A stretch of DNA of 34,880 nt from Polysphondylium violaceum (lineage: Eukaryota; Evosea; Eumycetozoa; Dictyosteliales; Dictyosteliaceae), in assembly GCA_000277445.1 (NCBI GenBank), contig AJWJ01000238.1:1-34880 (forward strand). The letters are read 5' to 3'. Shown here piece after piece: positions 1 to 10,451 of this stretch. Under the pieces are notes generated by a model, which saw only the letters and a list, made by a program, of their open reading frames with translations, did no database searches and was not told the origin of the DNA. The translations under genes were made by a program, and so were the position numbers. Position 1 is the first letter of the stretch. Every line of letters starts with the position of its first letter.

Positions 1-293
1 TAATAAAAAAAAAANAAAAAAAAAAAAAAGAATAAATTAAATTAAATTCCCACTATCCCTTGTATAGTAATTAGTATTTCACACAAACCTGGTCCAAAAA
101 AAAAAAAATATCTGGGATATTCATAGGCACCTTTTTTAATTTTTTTAAAATTTTTTATCGATTTTTTTTTTCATTTCGGTGCATGGTATTATGATTTTTT
201 GGATTCGTATCCTCAATCCCACACCCATCCATTATTGTATTGATGAAAGTAAATCAATCACAGAAACAAATAGATACATGTAAACAAAAGATA
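1..293. other. AT-rich upstream region, no gene seen
   Basis: This stretch is almost entirely A/T and contains a long poly(A) run with one ambiguous base (n) at position 15, which marks low-quality or unresolved sequence at the window edge. It probably holds the promoter and 5' UTR of the GH65 gene that follows. I see no convincing coding segment. The ATG at 240 is in frame with the next gene, but it would put 18 polar residues in front of an otherwise perfect signal peptide, so I treat it as 5' UTR. Confidence 0.6.
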
Positions 294-2429
294 ATGAAAT
301 TGTTGATATTTTTAATTGGATTTCTATTGATTTCGTCTTGTTTTGGCGGTGTGAAATACAAGAATACCGTGAGCCCACCACAGTGGTGGAACGATAGGGT
401 TGCACAGGGCAAGTTGTTGTCGTCGACAAATGAGCCATCAAATTATTTGATGACCAGTGTTGGAAATGGGTATGTGGCACATGTGATTGGTGGCAATGCA
501 ATCTATGTGGGTGGTGTGTTTAATGGTCCTGCATTATCGTTACGTAATCCTAGCCATCGAGCATTGATACCCAATTTCCAGACAATTACCATTGGAAGTG
601 GTGCACAGTTGCAGTATGCAGGTATTGATTTGTATAATGGTACCTATACTAGAGTATACTCGTTTGTCAATGGTGCTGTTGGTACACAACTCTTTTACGC
701 TCATCAAACCATTAGAAATATATTGGTTCAAGAGATTAGTATTGATAATACTGTTGGTAGTCAAGATTTAACAGTTGCATTAGGTTCCCTCACCAATGTC
801 AGTAGTCCAGATTTAAATATCAATTTGTTTGATTCCAATAGTCAGACATCGACATACAATGCCTCAATCATCCAACCAGAGGTAAACTTTACCACTTGTT
901 TAGCAATCACTACAACCAATGTACCCACCTCAATCACAGTACCTGCTGGCCAAGTATCTACATTGACAATTATTACATCGATTGTAACAAATTTGGAAAC
1001 TAGTCTCTACATTGAATCTAGTATGGATATTTACAAGACATCCATGATACAACAACCATCTCTACTCTCTACACACATAGAAGCATGGGAATTGATTTGG
1101 GAGGCTAGAATAGAGATTGGTGGAAACTTGCCACTTGCTCAGGCTGTAAATTCATCCATGTTTTATATTCTACAATCGATTAGATCAGATTGGCCTCATA
1201 GTTTGTCACCTGGTGGATTGGCATCAAATGGCTATCATGGACATGTATTTTGGGATGCAGAGACTTGGATGTATCCACCAATGTTGATATTGTATCCATC
1301 GATTGCCCGAGATGGTATGTTGCAATATAGAATCAATAATCTTGCTGGTGCTCATGAAAAGGCATTGAGTTATAATAAAGGCTACCAGGGTTACATGTTT
1401 CCATGGGAATCTGGATTCAGTGGTTATGAAGTGTGTCCAACTTTTGCACCAACAGGTCTACTTGAGCAACACATCACTGGTGACATTTCTTTTGCCATGA
1501 GACAATACTATTACACCACTGGTGACTTCCAATGGCTTAATAGCACTGGTTATCAAGCCATCAAAGGTATGGCTGAATTTTGGGCAAGTCGTGTCACTGT
1601 AAATTCAGATTCAAGTGTTAGTATCAATGGTGTTATTCCACCCGATGAATATGCTGTCGGTGTCGATGATTCAGTCTATACAAATGTCATTGCCAAAATG
1701 GCTTTGGAATGGGCCATCGAAGCAGCCTCACTCGTCAATGACAATACCATTCCATTGGATCAATGGCAATCATTGATTGATAATTTGGTCATCTTGTTTG
1801 ATGAGTCTAGCCAATGGCACCCAGAGTATCAAGGTTACAATGGTCAAACTGTAAAGCAGGCTGATGTTGTTTTACTTGGTTATCCTTTAATGTACAATAT
1901 GTCTAGTACAGTTCGTAGAAATGATCTCACCTACTATCAATACAAAAATGATCCAAATGGTCCTGCCATGACTCATAGTATGTTTGCTGTAGGTTGGTTG
2001 GAACTTGGTAATCAAACTGCTGCAGAAGTTGAATTTGCCAAATCTTTTGCAAACATTCAACAACCATTCAACGTTTGGACAGAGACTCCTACTGGTGGAA
2101 CAACCAATTTTATTACTGGTGCCGGTGGTTTCCTACAAGGTATTATTTTTGGTTATGGTGGCCTCCGTATCTCTGAATCTCAATATTTATTCAATCCTCA
2201 ACTTCCTCCCAATACCGATAGTCTTTTAATTAAACAATTAAATTATCTTGGTTCAACTTTTAATTTATATTGGAATACAACTACCATTGAGATTGAATTA
2301 TCATATAGTGCCCCAAATGTACAATTAACTTGTATCTTTTCTCAAGATTCTACTTTATTGGTTGAGAATTTACCAATCTCTTTAAATTTAGGTAATAGTT
2401 TTATTATTAAAGGAGATAAAATTAATTAA
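294..2429 (+). CDS. Secreted glycoside hydrolase family 65 protein (acid trehalase / glucosylgalactosylhydroxylysine glucosidase-like)
   Basis: Single-exon gene of about 711 residues. The chosen start (294) gives a textbook signal peptide, MKLLIFLIGFLLISS, ending near CFGG; an in-frame ATG at 240 is the alternative. GH65 hallmarks follow in order. FWDAETWMYPP corresponds to the FWDTE/W substrate-binding motif. GVIPPDEYAVGVDDSVYTN carries the predicted general-acid Glu (about residue 452 from this start). VKQADVVLLGYPL matches the conserved KQAD segment. The later GGTTNFITGAGGFLQ is the helical-barrel end typical of the family. GH65 enzymes act on alpha-glucosides by inversion or phosphorolysis. 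PGGHG removes glucose from glucosyl-galactosyl-hydroxylysine and fungal acid trehalases cleave trehalose; sequence alone does not choose between them. The protein is predicted to be extracellular or lysosomal. The stop lies only 14 nt from the end of the convergent gene at 2444, so the 3' UTRs probably overlap. Confidence 0.9.
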   Translation: MKLLIFLIGFLLISSCFGGVKYKNTVSPPQWWNDRVAQGKLLSSTNEPSNYLMTSVGNGYVAHVIGGNAIYVGGVFNGPALSLRNPSHRALIPNFQTITIGSGAQLQYAGIDLYNGTYTRVYSFVNGAVGTQLFYAHQTIRNILVQEISIDNTVGSQDLTVALGSLTNVSSPDLNINLFDSNSQTSTYNASIIQPEVNFTTCLAITTTNVPTSITVPAGQVSTLTIITSIVTNLETSLYIESSMDIYKTSMIQQPSLLSTHIEAWELIWEARIEIGGNLPLAQAVNSSMFYILQSIRSDWPHSLSPGGLASNGYHGHVFWDAETWMYPPMLILYPSIARDGMLQYRINNLAGAHEKALSYNKGYQGYMFPWESGFSGYEVCPTFAPTGLLEQHITGDISFAMRQYYYTTGDFQWLNSTGYQAIKGMAEFWASRVTVNSDSSVSINGVIPPDEYAVGVDDSVYTNVIAKMALEWAIEAASLVNDNTIPLDQWQSLIDNLVILFDESSQWHPEYQGYNGQTVKQADVVLLGYPLMYNMSSTVRRNDLTYYQYKNDPNGPAMTHSMFAVGWLELGNQTAAEVEFAKSFANIQQPFNVWTETPTGGTTNFITGAGGFLQGIIFGYGGLRISESQYLFNPQLPPNTDSLLIKQLNYLGSTFNLYWNTTTIEIELSYSAPNVQLTCIFSQDSTLLVENLPISLNLGNSFIIKGDKIN

Positions 2430-2443
2430 CTAGTTTTTTATTA

Positions 2444-3695
2444 TTATTTAAAAATTTGTAATAAAATTAATATTATTATTAAAGTAAGTGATGGACCAAG
2501 TAAATTTGATTTTGATAAATTTGTTTCTAAATTTAAAATTAATTTTGTTTTCATATGATATGTGGGTATTAAAAGGATTTCAAAGTCTTTATAATTATCA
2601 ATTTTTGGTAATTGACAATCTAAATATTCTAAATATTTTCCATTTTTTGATATATTTTGATGAAACAAACATGATAGTGAAATTGAATTATTATTATTAT
2701 TATTAATTAAATTAACTTCAAATATACTTTCCATAAAACAACCATAAATGATAGTATGAGGATTATTATTTGAATCATATTCAATAGAAAAAGTTGGTCT
2801 TGTTAAAATTGGTATTGGATTAAAGAAAAATGAAAATATTTTTTCTTCAGATATTGAATTATAAATATAAGTTTGATTTGGTACTAAAAATCCACCTATA
2901 TCCATAGACATTGTAGTAAGATTTCCATTTAAATTTGTAATTGGATGATTTCCCATTCTACCGTAATAAGTTGGTAATCTTGATCCATAAAAAATACATT
3001 TTGTCCAAAATTGATGTGAATAATATCTAGTACACTCATAATTTGTTATAGTTGGATTATCATAATATACAAATGAATAAATTTTACTTTTTAATCTTGA
3101 AATTGTAAATCTATGAAACCAAACTGTATAGGGAAAATAGATTTGTATTGGTACTATTGAGTTGTTTAAAATTTGAATATTGAAATTATTATTATTTGTT
3201 ATATCATCATCTACTTGAATATTAACAATTTCATTATCTTTTGGGTTATCAAGAATAAAAGAAACATTTTTATATTCACTTTGATTTAAATTTAGTGGTT
3301 TTAAATAAAAAATACAATCTACAAATATTTAGTTTTTAATGAAAAAATTTTTATATTCACTTTTGATTTATATACATACTTAGATTATTTATAGTAATAT
3401 CATATACATTATTTTTATATTTTAAAAATAATGGTGGTTTATATTGAATAGTTAAATAGATTGTAAATGTTTGTTGGTTATAAAATTGATCTATTCCTAT
3501 TTCTAAATCAATTGTATCATTGTTACTTGAAGCTTTTATATTGTTTATATTTTCATTAAAATTAGATGGTAATATTGATGTTATTGTACAATTTCTATTT
3601 AATTTAAAAGAAAATGGGAAATCTTCTTTTTCATTTAAACTATAACAAATATTTATAAATAAAAAAATAATTAATAGATATATAAAAAATTTCAT
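2444..3695 (-). CDS. Secreted, probably GPI-anchored protein, tandem family member A (unknown function)
   Basis: Two exons, 3695-3380 and 3318-2444, with a 61-nt GTATGT...TAG intron in phase 1; about 396 residues. I joined the exons because exon 2 is open in the right frame far upstream of its first Met and aligns with the two neighbouring paralogues. The N-terminus MKFFIYLLIIFLFIN is a signal peptide. The C-terminus ends in a short hydrophobic tail (LLGPSLTLIIILILLQIFK) as expected for a GPI-anchor signal or membrane anchor. Shared family marks are an early Cys, an ASSNNDTIDL-type segment, YLTIQYKPP, and in exon 2 YECTRYYSHQFWTKC with two conserved Cys. It carries a short Asn run. I do not recognise the domain. 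It is the most AT-rich and most diverged of the three copies. All three are transcribed the same way, head to tail, so tandem duplication is clear. Confidence 0.85.
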
Positions 3696-3895
3696 TTTGC
3701 TCTGCTAGAAAATAATGATGTTGAATTGTTTTTTTAAAAAACATCACACATATTTGGGGTTTGATTGAAGTACTTCAATTTTTATTTATTTTTATAAATA
3801 AAATAAACTATCCACTGCAAAAATTAAGATTGAAAAAAAATATTTATTTAATTAATTAATTATAAAACAAAAAAAGAATTATTCAATGATAGTTT

Positions 3896-5156
3896 TTATA
3901 AAAATAAAAAGGATACTAATAAAGTCAAGATAATTGAAAAGAAACAAGTTGGTTTTAAAATATATGAATTGGAGAAACTTTGGCTTTGCTCTTCATCATC
4001 ATCTGGGTTATATGTAAAAGAGTGGGTATTGTCTGAACCATATTCTTTTAGAATAAGAGTCTTATTCCATTCACCTCTATAATCATTACCACATTGATAT
4101 TTCTCCACAATTCTTTTATCAGTGGCAGATATATCTTGGATATATTGACAATAAAAGCCTCCATAAGACCATTCTTGAAAATGGCCATTTTCAATAGAAT
4201 CTAAAAAGGTACCAGTTACAGTCATTTTTCCATTACTAGATAAGTAATATGTATTCTTTTCAAAAACTGGGCGAGGATTAAAATTAAAATCACCTATATG
4301 TTCATTGTTATGACCATAGGTTATTGAGTAATTAGTGTTTGCAGATAAAAGACCTGCAAAAGTTACATTGGCTTTGTACCACGATATTCCAAAACTGAAT
4401 GTTGTCCAAATTTGGTGTTGTAATAAAAGTCTGGTATTCTATCTCCTCTTAAAAGACATTGGGTATACAATTGATTAGATGAATAAAATCTTGAGCATTC
4501 ATAACTAGTAATCAAAGGATTTCCATAGGAGAGGTGACCTTCTATCGTTTGAGAATTAGAACGTCTTGTTAGCTTAAATGATTTTACATAAGGAAATCGA
4601 TAATCAATTTCGGTTTGATAGGGTTTTAAAAGACCATCTTTATCAAATTCAACAAAAAATGTTTCTATTTCTCCATCAATTCTAAGATCCATAACCTCTC
4701 CAACAACTACATCTTCAATAAGATAATGAATTGAAACAGTATTGTCTTGATTTTGAATTTTATCAGGAGTAAATACACAACCTTGTTTTTTTTTTTCTTA
4801 TATTAGTAAATAATTCTTTTTATCATAATTTTAAATTTATACATACTAATATTAGGTACAGTAATATCATAAAAAATGTTATCATAAAATAACAAGACAG
4901 GAGGCTTATAGGTTTTTGTTAAATAAATTTCCAAAATTCTTTCTCCATTTACTTGACTTCTTTCTTCAATTTGTAAAGAAACACTTCCATTATTACTTGT
5001 TGCAGTGGGAGATCCGAGTTTATCAAAAGAATCAAAAGAGGATGGAAGCAAAAGGTTCAATGTACACCTATCAGTTTTAGTGAAGCCAGCTGGTATCCAG
5101 GCACTTGTTGTTGCTAAAAATATAGAAAAAACTAGTAAGCAAGATATAGTTTTCAT
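3896..5156 (-). pseudogene. Tandem family member B, secreted protein with an apparent frameshift (broken gene or sequence error)
   Basis: Exon 1 is 5156-4847 (signal peptide MKTISCLLVFSIFLATTSA). A 65-nt GTATGT intron in phase 1 follows, and exon 2 runs from 4781 to 3896. The family marks are present: the SNNGSVSLQI segment, YLTKTYKPP, YECSRFYSSNQLYTQC, GLLSA, FNFNPRP, and a hydrophobic C-terminal tail (CFFSIILTLLVSFLFL). At about 4373-4374 the reading frame changes by one base. Frame one ends in EYRGTK and would hit a stop nine bases later, while the homologous continuation ANVTFAGLLSA lies in the next frame, matching member C residues SANVLIRGLLSA. No intron signals flank the shift. Everything on both sides aligns well with the paralogues, so this is either a very recent lesion or a one-base sequencing/assembly error. 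If intact, the product would be about 400 residues, secreted and anchored. Confidence 0.75.
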
Positions 5157-5454
5157 TTTTCCAACATTAATATATTTATGAAAATAAATATGAAAATTTG
5201 ATATTGGAATATGAACAATATTGGGGGTAAAAAATTATGGTAATAAACTCAAACTACAATTTTTGATCACAGATTTGATTTTATTTTTATTAAAATAATA
5301 ATAATTTATTGATGGGGAGTGGGGTATTTTTGTAAATACAAATTAACACACATATTTTATGGGGGGTTATTTATATACATTTGAAATCATAATAGAGTGG
5401 GTCAAATGAAAATACTATAGTATGAAAACAAGTAATTTTTTTTTTATTATTTTT

Positions 5455-6725
5455 TTATAAAATCAAAAAGATCAATGAAAACAACATTGAGATTAGGAAA
5501 AAGGTTGGTTTAGTGGTACTGGAAATTGATTCATCTTGGGGATAAATCCGATGAGAAAGTGGATTTCCTAATAAATCATGGTATACTAATTCTATAGAAC
5601 ATACTTGGTTTCCATATGGAAGTGTAAGGTCTATATATTCTTCAACACCAAGATTTTTAGAGATTTTTTGATGGTAGTTGAATTTTGCTTGATATTTACC
5701 CCTGTAACATATGGTAATATCAATTTCAGAAACGGCATCCAAAAAACTACCGTAAATAGTACCATACTCTATATCTTTAATATAATTTTCAACGATTGGT
5801 TTTGGATAAAAATCAAAAGTACCGTATGATCTATGTCCATCGCCAATTGTAATTGGATAGGATTGTTTTGCTGAGAGTAAACCTCTGATCAATACGTTGG
5901 CACTATCAAGATCTCCCTGACTACTCTCCACATGGTGACTACCAAACTTGCCATTAAAGGAAAAGTCTACCAAATTTTTACCTTGAATACTACACTCGGT
6001 AAAGAGTTGATGAGTATAATTTCTAGTGCACGAAAATTGATGAATATAAGACTTTTGATATTCAGTATGGGTTTCATAGTATGGTGCCCCCCATGCTGAC
6101 TCTAGGCTCTTCACTGGATGTAAATAAATACTAGTAAAAAATCTTTCTCGAGGAACTACCACTTGAATTGGTTTAAACAAGCCATTATCATCAATATCAA
6201 CAATATATTCTTTGTTTTTGTCAATTTTAAAATTGATTTCAACGTAAAAAATATCACCCTTTTTAGCTCTATAGCTATAAAAGTAAATAGGAGTTGGTGT
6301 TGAATCAAATGTGGTTATTTGATCAGGAAGAAAAGCACATTCTAAATATTTATTAAAAGTGGTGTGAGTATGTTGTGGATATCAATTGAATAAATTTTAA
6401 ATAAATATATACCCATTGTTTCAATTGTGACATTGTATTTTTCGTTTTGAAATTCAAAGAAAACAGGGGGTAGAAATTCTTTGGTTAAATGAAGGTATAA
6501 TTTCTCATAACCATAGTGGTCTGCATCAATTGTAACATTTATTGGAATCATACCATTGGAACTATTTGATGTTGCCTTGTATTCCTCCACACTAACATTT
6601 TTAAATGCATCTGGAATGTTGGACACATATTTACAACCATAATCAAGATAAAATTTGAAGGGGTTTTGAGCAAAAGAATAACAGACTAATAAAAAGAAAA
6701 AGAATATAGAAACTATTCTTTTCAT
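5455..6725 (-). CDS. Secreted, probably GPI-anchored protein, tandem family member C (unknown function)
   Basis: Exons 6725-6413 and 6341-5455 flank a 71-nt phase-1 intron; about 399 residues. The N-terminal signal peptide is MKRIVSIFFFFLLVCYSFA. The mature part starts with a Cys-containing region (DYGCKYVSNIPDAF). Exon 2 opens at ECAFLPDQ and contains SCTRNYTHQLFTECSIQG, FGSHHVESSQGD, ANVLIRGLLSAKQSYPI, FDFYPKPIVENY and YGTIYGSFLDAVSEID. The protein ends in SSTTKPTFFLISMLFSLIF, a small-residue stretch followed by a hydrophobic tail, which is the usual layout of a GPI signal. This copy is intact and makes the best reference for the family. The intron sits at the same codon and phase in all three paralogues, so duplication followed the intron. 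Function is unknown; a surface or adhesion role is only an inference from topology. Confidence 0.87.
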
Positions 6726-7271
6726 TTTAGTTTTATTGATAATTATTATTATGTATAATATTAATATTAATAATAATAAATGTATAGTAAAATATTTGTA
6801 GTGCTGGTGATTATTTTTTTTTTTTTTTTTTTTGAGTGGGTAATTATTTCATATCATATGTAAATAATGATATTTCATATTCTATTTTGGGTGTGGGAGT
6901 GTGGTGATAGAGAGGGGGTCATATATGATTTTGATGGTATGATTGAAATACAAATTATTATTTTATTTTCATTCCCCCTACGTAAATCATTTGATACCAT
7001 AAGATCTCCCTCTCTTGTTTGTGGTACTATAATTTATACCACAGAGAAAACTATTAAATAAAATAGAGAAAAATACTATGAATTTAAAATAAAATATATA
7101 TAGTTACACCTCCCAATCATAGTTGATCAATGAATGAATTTTTTCTTTGAAGATGAGCAAAATCTTTTTTTTTTTTATTTATTTTTTTTTTTTAATGAAT
7201 TTTTTTTGTTTCATTTTTATCTTTGTGTAACGACGAAAGATCTTTCATTAATTAAACCTATACTCGACACA
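6726..7271. other. Intergenic region between divergent genes, no gene seen
   Basis: A 546-bp AT-rich stretch with T-runs at about 6811-6833 and again at 7165-7192. It separates the divergent starts of surface-protein gene C (-) and PRPF39 (+), so it should contain both promoters. An open frame reaches upstream from PRPF39 to 7134, but its residues are mostly Phe from poly(T), so I regard it as 5' UTR. No structured RNA or repeat was recognised. Confidence 0.6.
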
Positions 7272-9456
7272 ATGGTTGATCATTCAAATAATAATAAAGA
7301 AAAACAAACTACTAAACAACAAGACCAATCATCAAATAACAACAACAACAACAACAACAACAACAATAAAAATACAATATTATCTACATTTGAACCAACA
7401 TCAAGTGAAGAGGAAAAGTATTGTAAATTAGTTCAGAGTAATCCACAGGCATTCAATGATTGGACTTCTTTGATATCAATTGTTGAAAAGAGACCAGTCG
7501 ATGACGGTACCATAAATAATCTTAGATCAGTGTACAATGATTTCCTCTCAGAGTTTCCACTATGTTTTCTCTATTGGAAAAGATTTGCAGATCATGAATA
7601 CGCTACAGATAACCATATAGGTGCAATTGATATTTATGAAAGAGCCATTAAAGCTGTTTCCTATAGTGTAGATATTTGGATCAATTACACCACTCATCTT
7701 GTATCTAAATCTTATCCATCTCAAACTGTTAGAGAGTATGTAGGAGTATTGTTGTGTTTACCTAGTCGTAGCAATAGTACTAATCATATCATTAATATAA
7801 TATCTCTAGTGTATTTAGTAAAGGGGCATCTACTATCGGTACAGATTTTCAGTCTAGTAAATTTTGGGATAAATACATTGATTTTGAATTAAGTCAAGAG
7901 CAAGTAGACTATAATCAATTGGGTGATATATTTAATACTATTTTAAAGACTCCAATCGATAATTTTCAACCATTTTATGAGAGGTAAGGTTGTTTTACAT
8001 GTGTATGTGTAAAACAGAATACTAACAATCACTATTTATAGATTTAAAGATTTAATAGACTCATTCTCTGTTGAAGATTTAATAACACCTGAAGAAAAAC
8101 ATTCAAATGATGATAAAAAGACTATACTTGAAAACAGAGATAAATGGTATCATCAAACTTTGGATGAAATAAATAAAAGACTTTCATATGAATGGATAGT
8201 AAGTAGTAAGAGGAGTATTGGTAATAACAACATATATTAATAATCATATACACTAGGTTGGCAAAAGATTTTTCTTTCATATTCAACCTGTAGATGAACA
8301 AACACTCTCGACATGGAGATTGTATTTGGATTATATTGAAAAGACACAATCATCAAATACAGATAATGTCATAGGGAAATTGTATGAAAGATGTTTAATT
8401 CCCTGTTGTTATTATCCAGAGTTTTGGATTAGATACACGAGATATTTAGAGTCTATTGAGCATGTGGAACAAGTGCAAAGAGTCTATGAGAGAGCAACTG
8501 GTATCTTTTTAAAAAAGAGACCCGATGTACATTTGGAATATAGTATGTTTTTGGAATCACAAGGCAAGGTACAAGAGTCGGCCAATGTGTTGGAAAACAT
8601 TGCTCAACAGTGTCCACATCATGTAGAGACCATTGTCAGGTTGGCTGCATTCAAGAAACGACATGCTCAAGACCCCAACGACTTGACTGCTGTCGACGAG
8701 TTTTACAGCGCCAACTTGCAATCCTTGTTGGACAGCAACGACAGTGCCCTTATAAAGGCCTCTTATCCATTTTTAGTTTCACATTACTCGCGATTCCTTG
8801 CACGTGCAATGAACCAATTGGATAGAGCCAGAAAAGTGCTCAGTGACGCCATCGACAGATATCCATCAGACTCTAATCATCTCTATTTGTCTGCCATTCA
8901 ATTGGAAATGACTTCATCTAGCAATACTGTCTCTAATCCAAACATTATTGATCTCTATGAAAAAGCAATCACCAATCTATCGGCCACTGAGACCGCTACC
9001 GACAAACAAGAGATTTGGAACCATTATTTAGAATTCACTTTAGATTGGGTCAACGATATCAATGTATTTAGAGAACTGTCAAAAAGATATCGAAAAGAAT
9101 TTCCCGATGGTAAACCAGAGTCAAAAAAACGTTTATATAGTGATTCAATGGTTGCCAACAATGGTAGTGTTGCTACTATAAGTGGAAATGCTTCTCCTAT
9201 TGGTGCTGGTAGTAGTGGTAGTAGTAGTGGTGTACCCACTGACAGCAACAAAAGAGTAGCTTATTCAAATCCAAATAATACACCAACCAATATCATCCCA
9301 CCTACCCAAAACCCTTATTACCAGCAACAACAATATCAACAACAACAACAACAACCTTATCAACAACCATATCAACAACAGCAATCATACCAACAACAAC
9401 AACAATATCAGCAGCAACAATATCAACAAGGTGGTTACAATGGTGGTTATTATTGA
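7272..9456 (+). CDS. prpf39: Pre-mRNA-processing factor 39 (HAT-repeat U1 snRNP-associated protein)
   Basis: Four exons: 7272-7735, 7810-7983, 8042-8198 and 8257-9456, with introns of 74, 58 and 58 nt. The product is 664 residues, close to the 669 of human PRPF39. HAT-repeat sequence is clear. FPLCFLYWKRFADHEY and AIDIYERAIKAVSYSVDIW come first. GTDFQSSKFWDKYIDFE crosses into exon 2. RFFFHIQPVDEQTLSTWRLYLDY opens exon 4. LYERCLIPCCYYPEFWIRYTRYLE and ARKVLSDAIDRYP follow. PRPF39 acts as a dimeric scaffold that helps U1 snRNP recognise 5' splice sites in the nucleus. I start at 7272 because the frame upstream is translated poly(T). The protein adds a dictyostelid Asn run near the N-terminus and a long Gln/Tyr-rich tail (about residues 610-664). 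Intron 2 has an ACTAAC branch-like site at about 8021. Confidence 0.93.
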
Positions 9457-9547
9457 ATGTTTGATCAAAAATAAATTGATAATTTAATTTATTTATATAA
9501 AATACAAATAATAATACAAAGCATACATCATACTCGAATAGTATAAT

Positions 9548-9822
9548 TTAAAACAATCTAAGTTTAATATCAAGATCAATAATCCATAATAACTTTATAC
9601 GAATCTCAATAAGAATTGATTGATTTTGAGATAAAGAATCAATTGAATAGGGGACCAATTCTGAATGAGAATAATTTACATGGCTTAACGAACTTGATGG
9701 AATTTTGGTTGAACCAATAGTGGTAAGCGATTCTAATAATATAATTGTTTATTAGTTTTTATAAATATATTTAGAAATCTATAAATAAACTCTATAGTTA
9801 TATATTTACTCATTAAAGTCAT
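9548..9822 (-). CDS. Small spliced protein of the MTIx family (13-nt first exon)
   Basis: Short gene found by splice reasoning. Exon 1 (9822-9810) is just 13 nt, coding MTLM plus one base, followed by GTAAAT. The 77-nt intron ends at TAG (9735-9733). Exon 2 (9732-9548) then stays open to a stop. The product is 65 residues beginning MTLMKSLTTIGSTKIP. The start matches the pattern of the other micro-genes here (MPIFKSISS, MTIFVNMTK, MSILNSLIS), and the 13-nt exon with a phase-1 intron is identical in two of them. Dictyostelid hssA-like and related tiny proteins start in the same way and are often stalk/prestalk expressed; membership is my inference. Exon 2 is somewhat richer in G+C than its flanks. 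The C-terminus (ILIEIRIKLLWIIDLDIKL) is hydrophobic and unlike the siblings, so the true C-terminal exon could differ. Confidence 0.55.
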
Positions 9823-10093
9823 TTCTGATGATTAAATATGTTGAATAAAAGTGAGATATGAATGAATTAAAAGACAAATTTCAAACTCTATTTATATTCA
9901 ATGATTGAATGGGATAGGTCAAATGTTCTTTTTTTTGAAAGTGTTGTTGTTGTTGACATTTATGATATATATGGTAATAATGTTGTTTCATGTAGGGATG
10001 CCAATCTATGTTTCTCTCTATTTTTCTCGATCTTGTCAAGATTTAAAGTGGTGTGTGTGAAAAATATTAAAAAGGGTAAAAATCTAAACAACG

Positions 10094-10210
10094 ATGGATC
10101 AAGCCGATAAAAAAGTAACCATCTTGTGTGGTGTGTATGTGATGTTTATCATGAGTAGTATTATTTATGATTATTATAATATTAAATGCTGTTGTATGAG
10201 TTTAAATTAA
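10094..10210 (+). CDS. Possible 38-residue membrane micro-protein
   Basis: A short open frame, MDQADKKVTILCGVYVM and onwards, gives 38 residues with one hydrophobic segment (about residues 8-26: VTILCGVYVMFIMSSII) after a charged N-terminus. The ATG is preceded by an A-rich leader (AACAACGATGG), as dictyostelid starts usually are. There is no family match I recognise, and a GTGTGT donor inside the frame leaves open that this is only a first exon. The surrounding 9823-10093 and 10211-10451 stretches show no other gene. Real but unproven at best. Confidence 0.3.
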   Translation: MDQADKKVTILCGVYVMFIMSSIIYDYYNIKCCCMSLN

Positions 10211-10451
10211 TTTATTTATTTTATACAAAAAGAGGATGGGTTGAGCTTGTGTGTTGAACAAATATCTATCTACATTCTATTATCTCTTATCTGATCATAC
10301 CTAAATCGATAATTGTTGTTATTATTATTTTTATATGGGGGTTTTTAGTGAAAAGAATCAAACTATATGTACATGTGGAGTCTGAAGGTATGTCTTTTTT
10401 CAAAAATATATTATTTTTCTATCGTATCTTCGTATCTATTATCGTTATCTA

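Noticed and set aside
7134-7271. N-terminal extension of PRPF39
   Set aside because: The extra 46 residues are Phe/Leu runs from poly(T); homology begins well after the ATG at 7272.
9901-10110. 69-residue plus-strand open frame
   Set aside because: Hydrophobic Phe/Ser/Val mixture from T-rich spacer without splice signals or similarity; it overlaps the better-looking mini-ORF at 10094.
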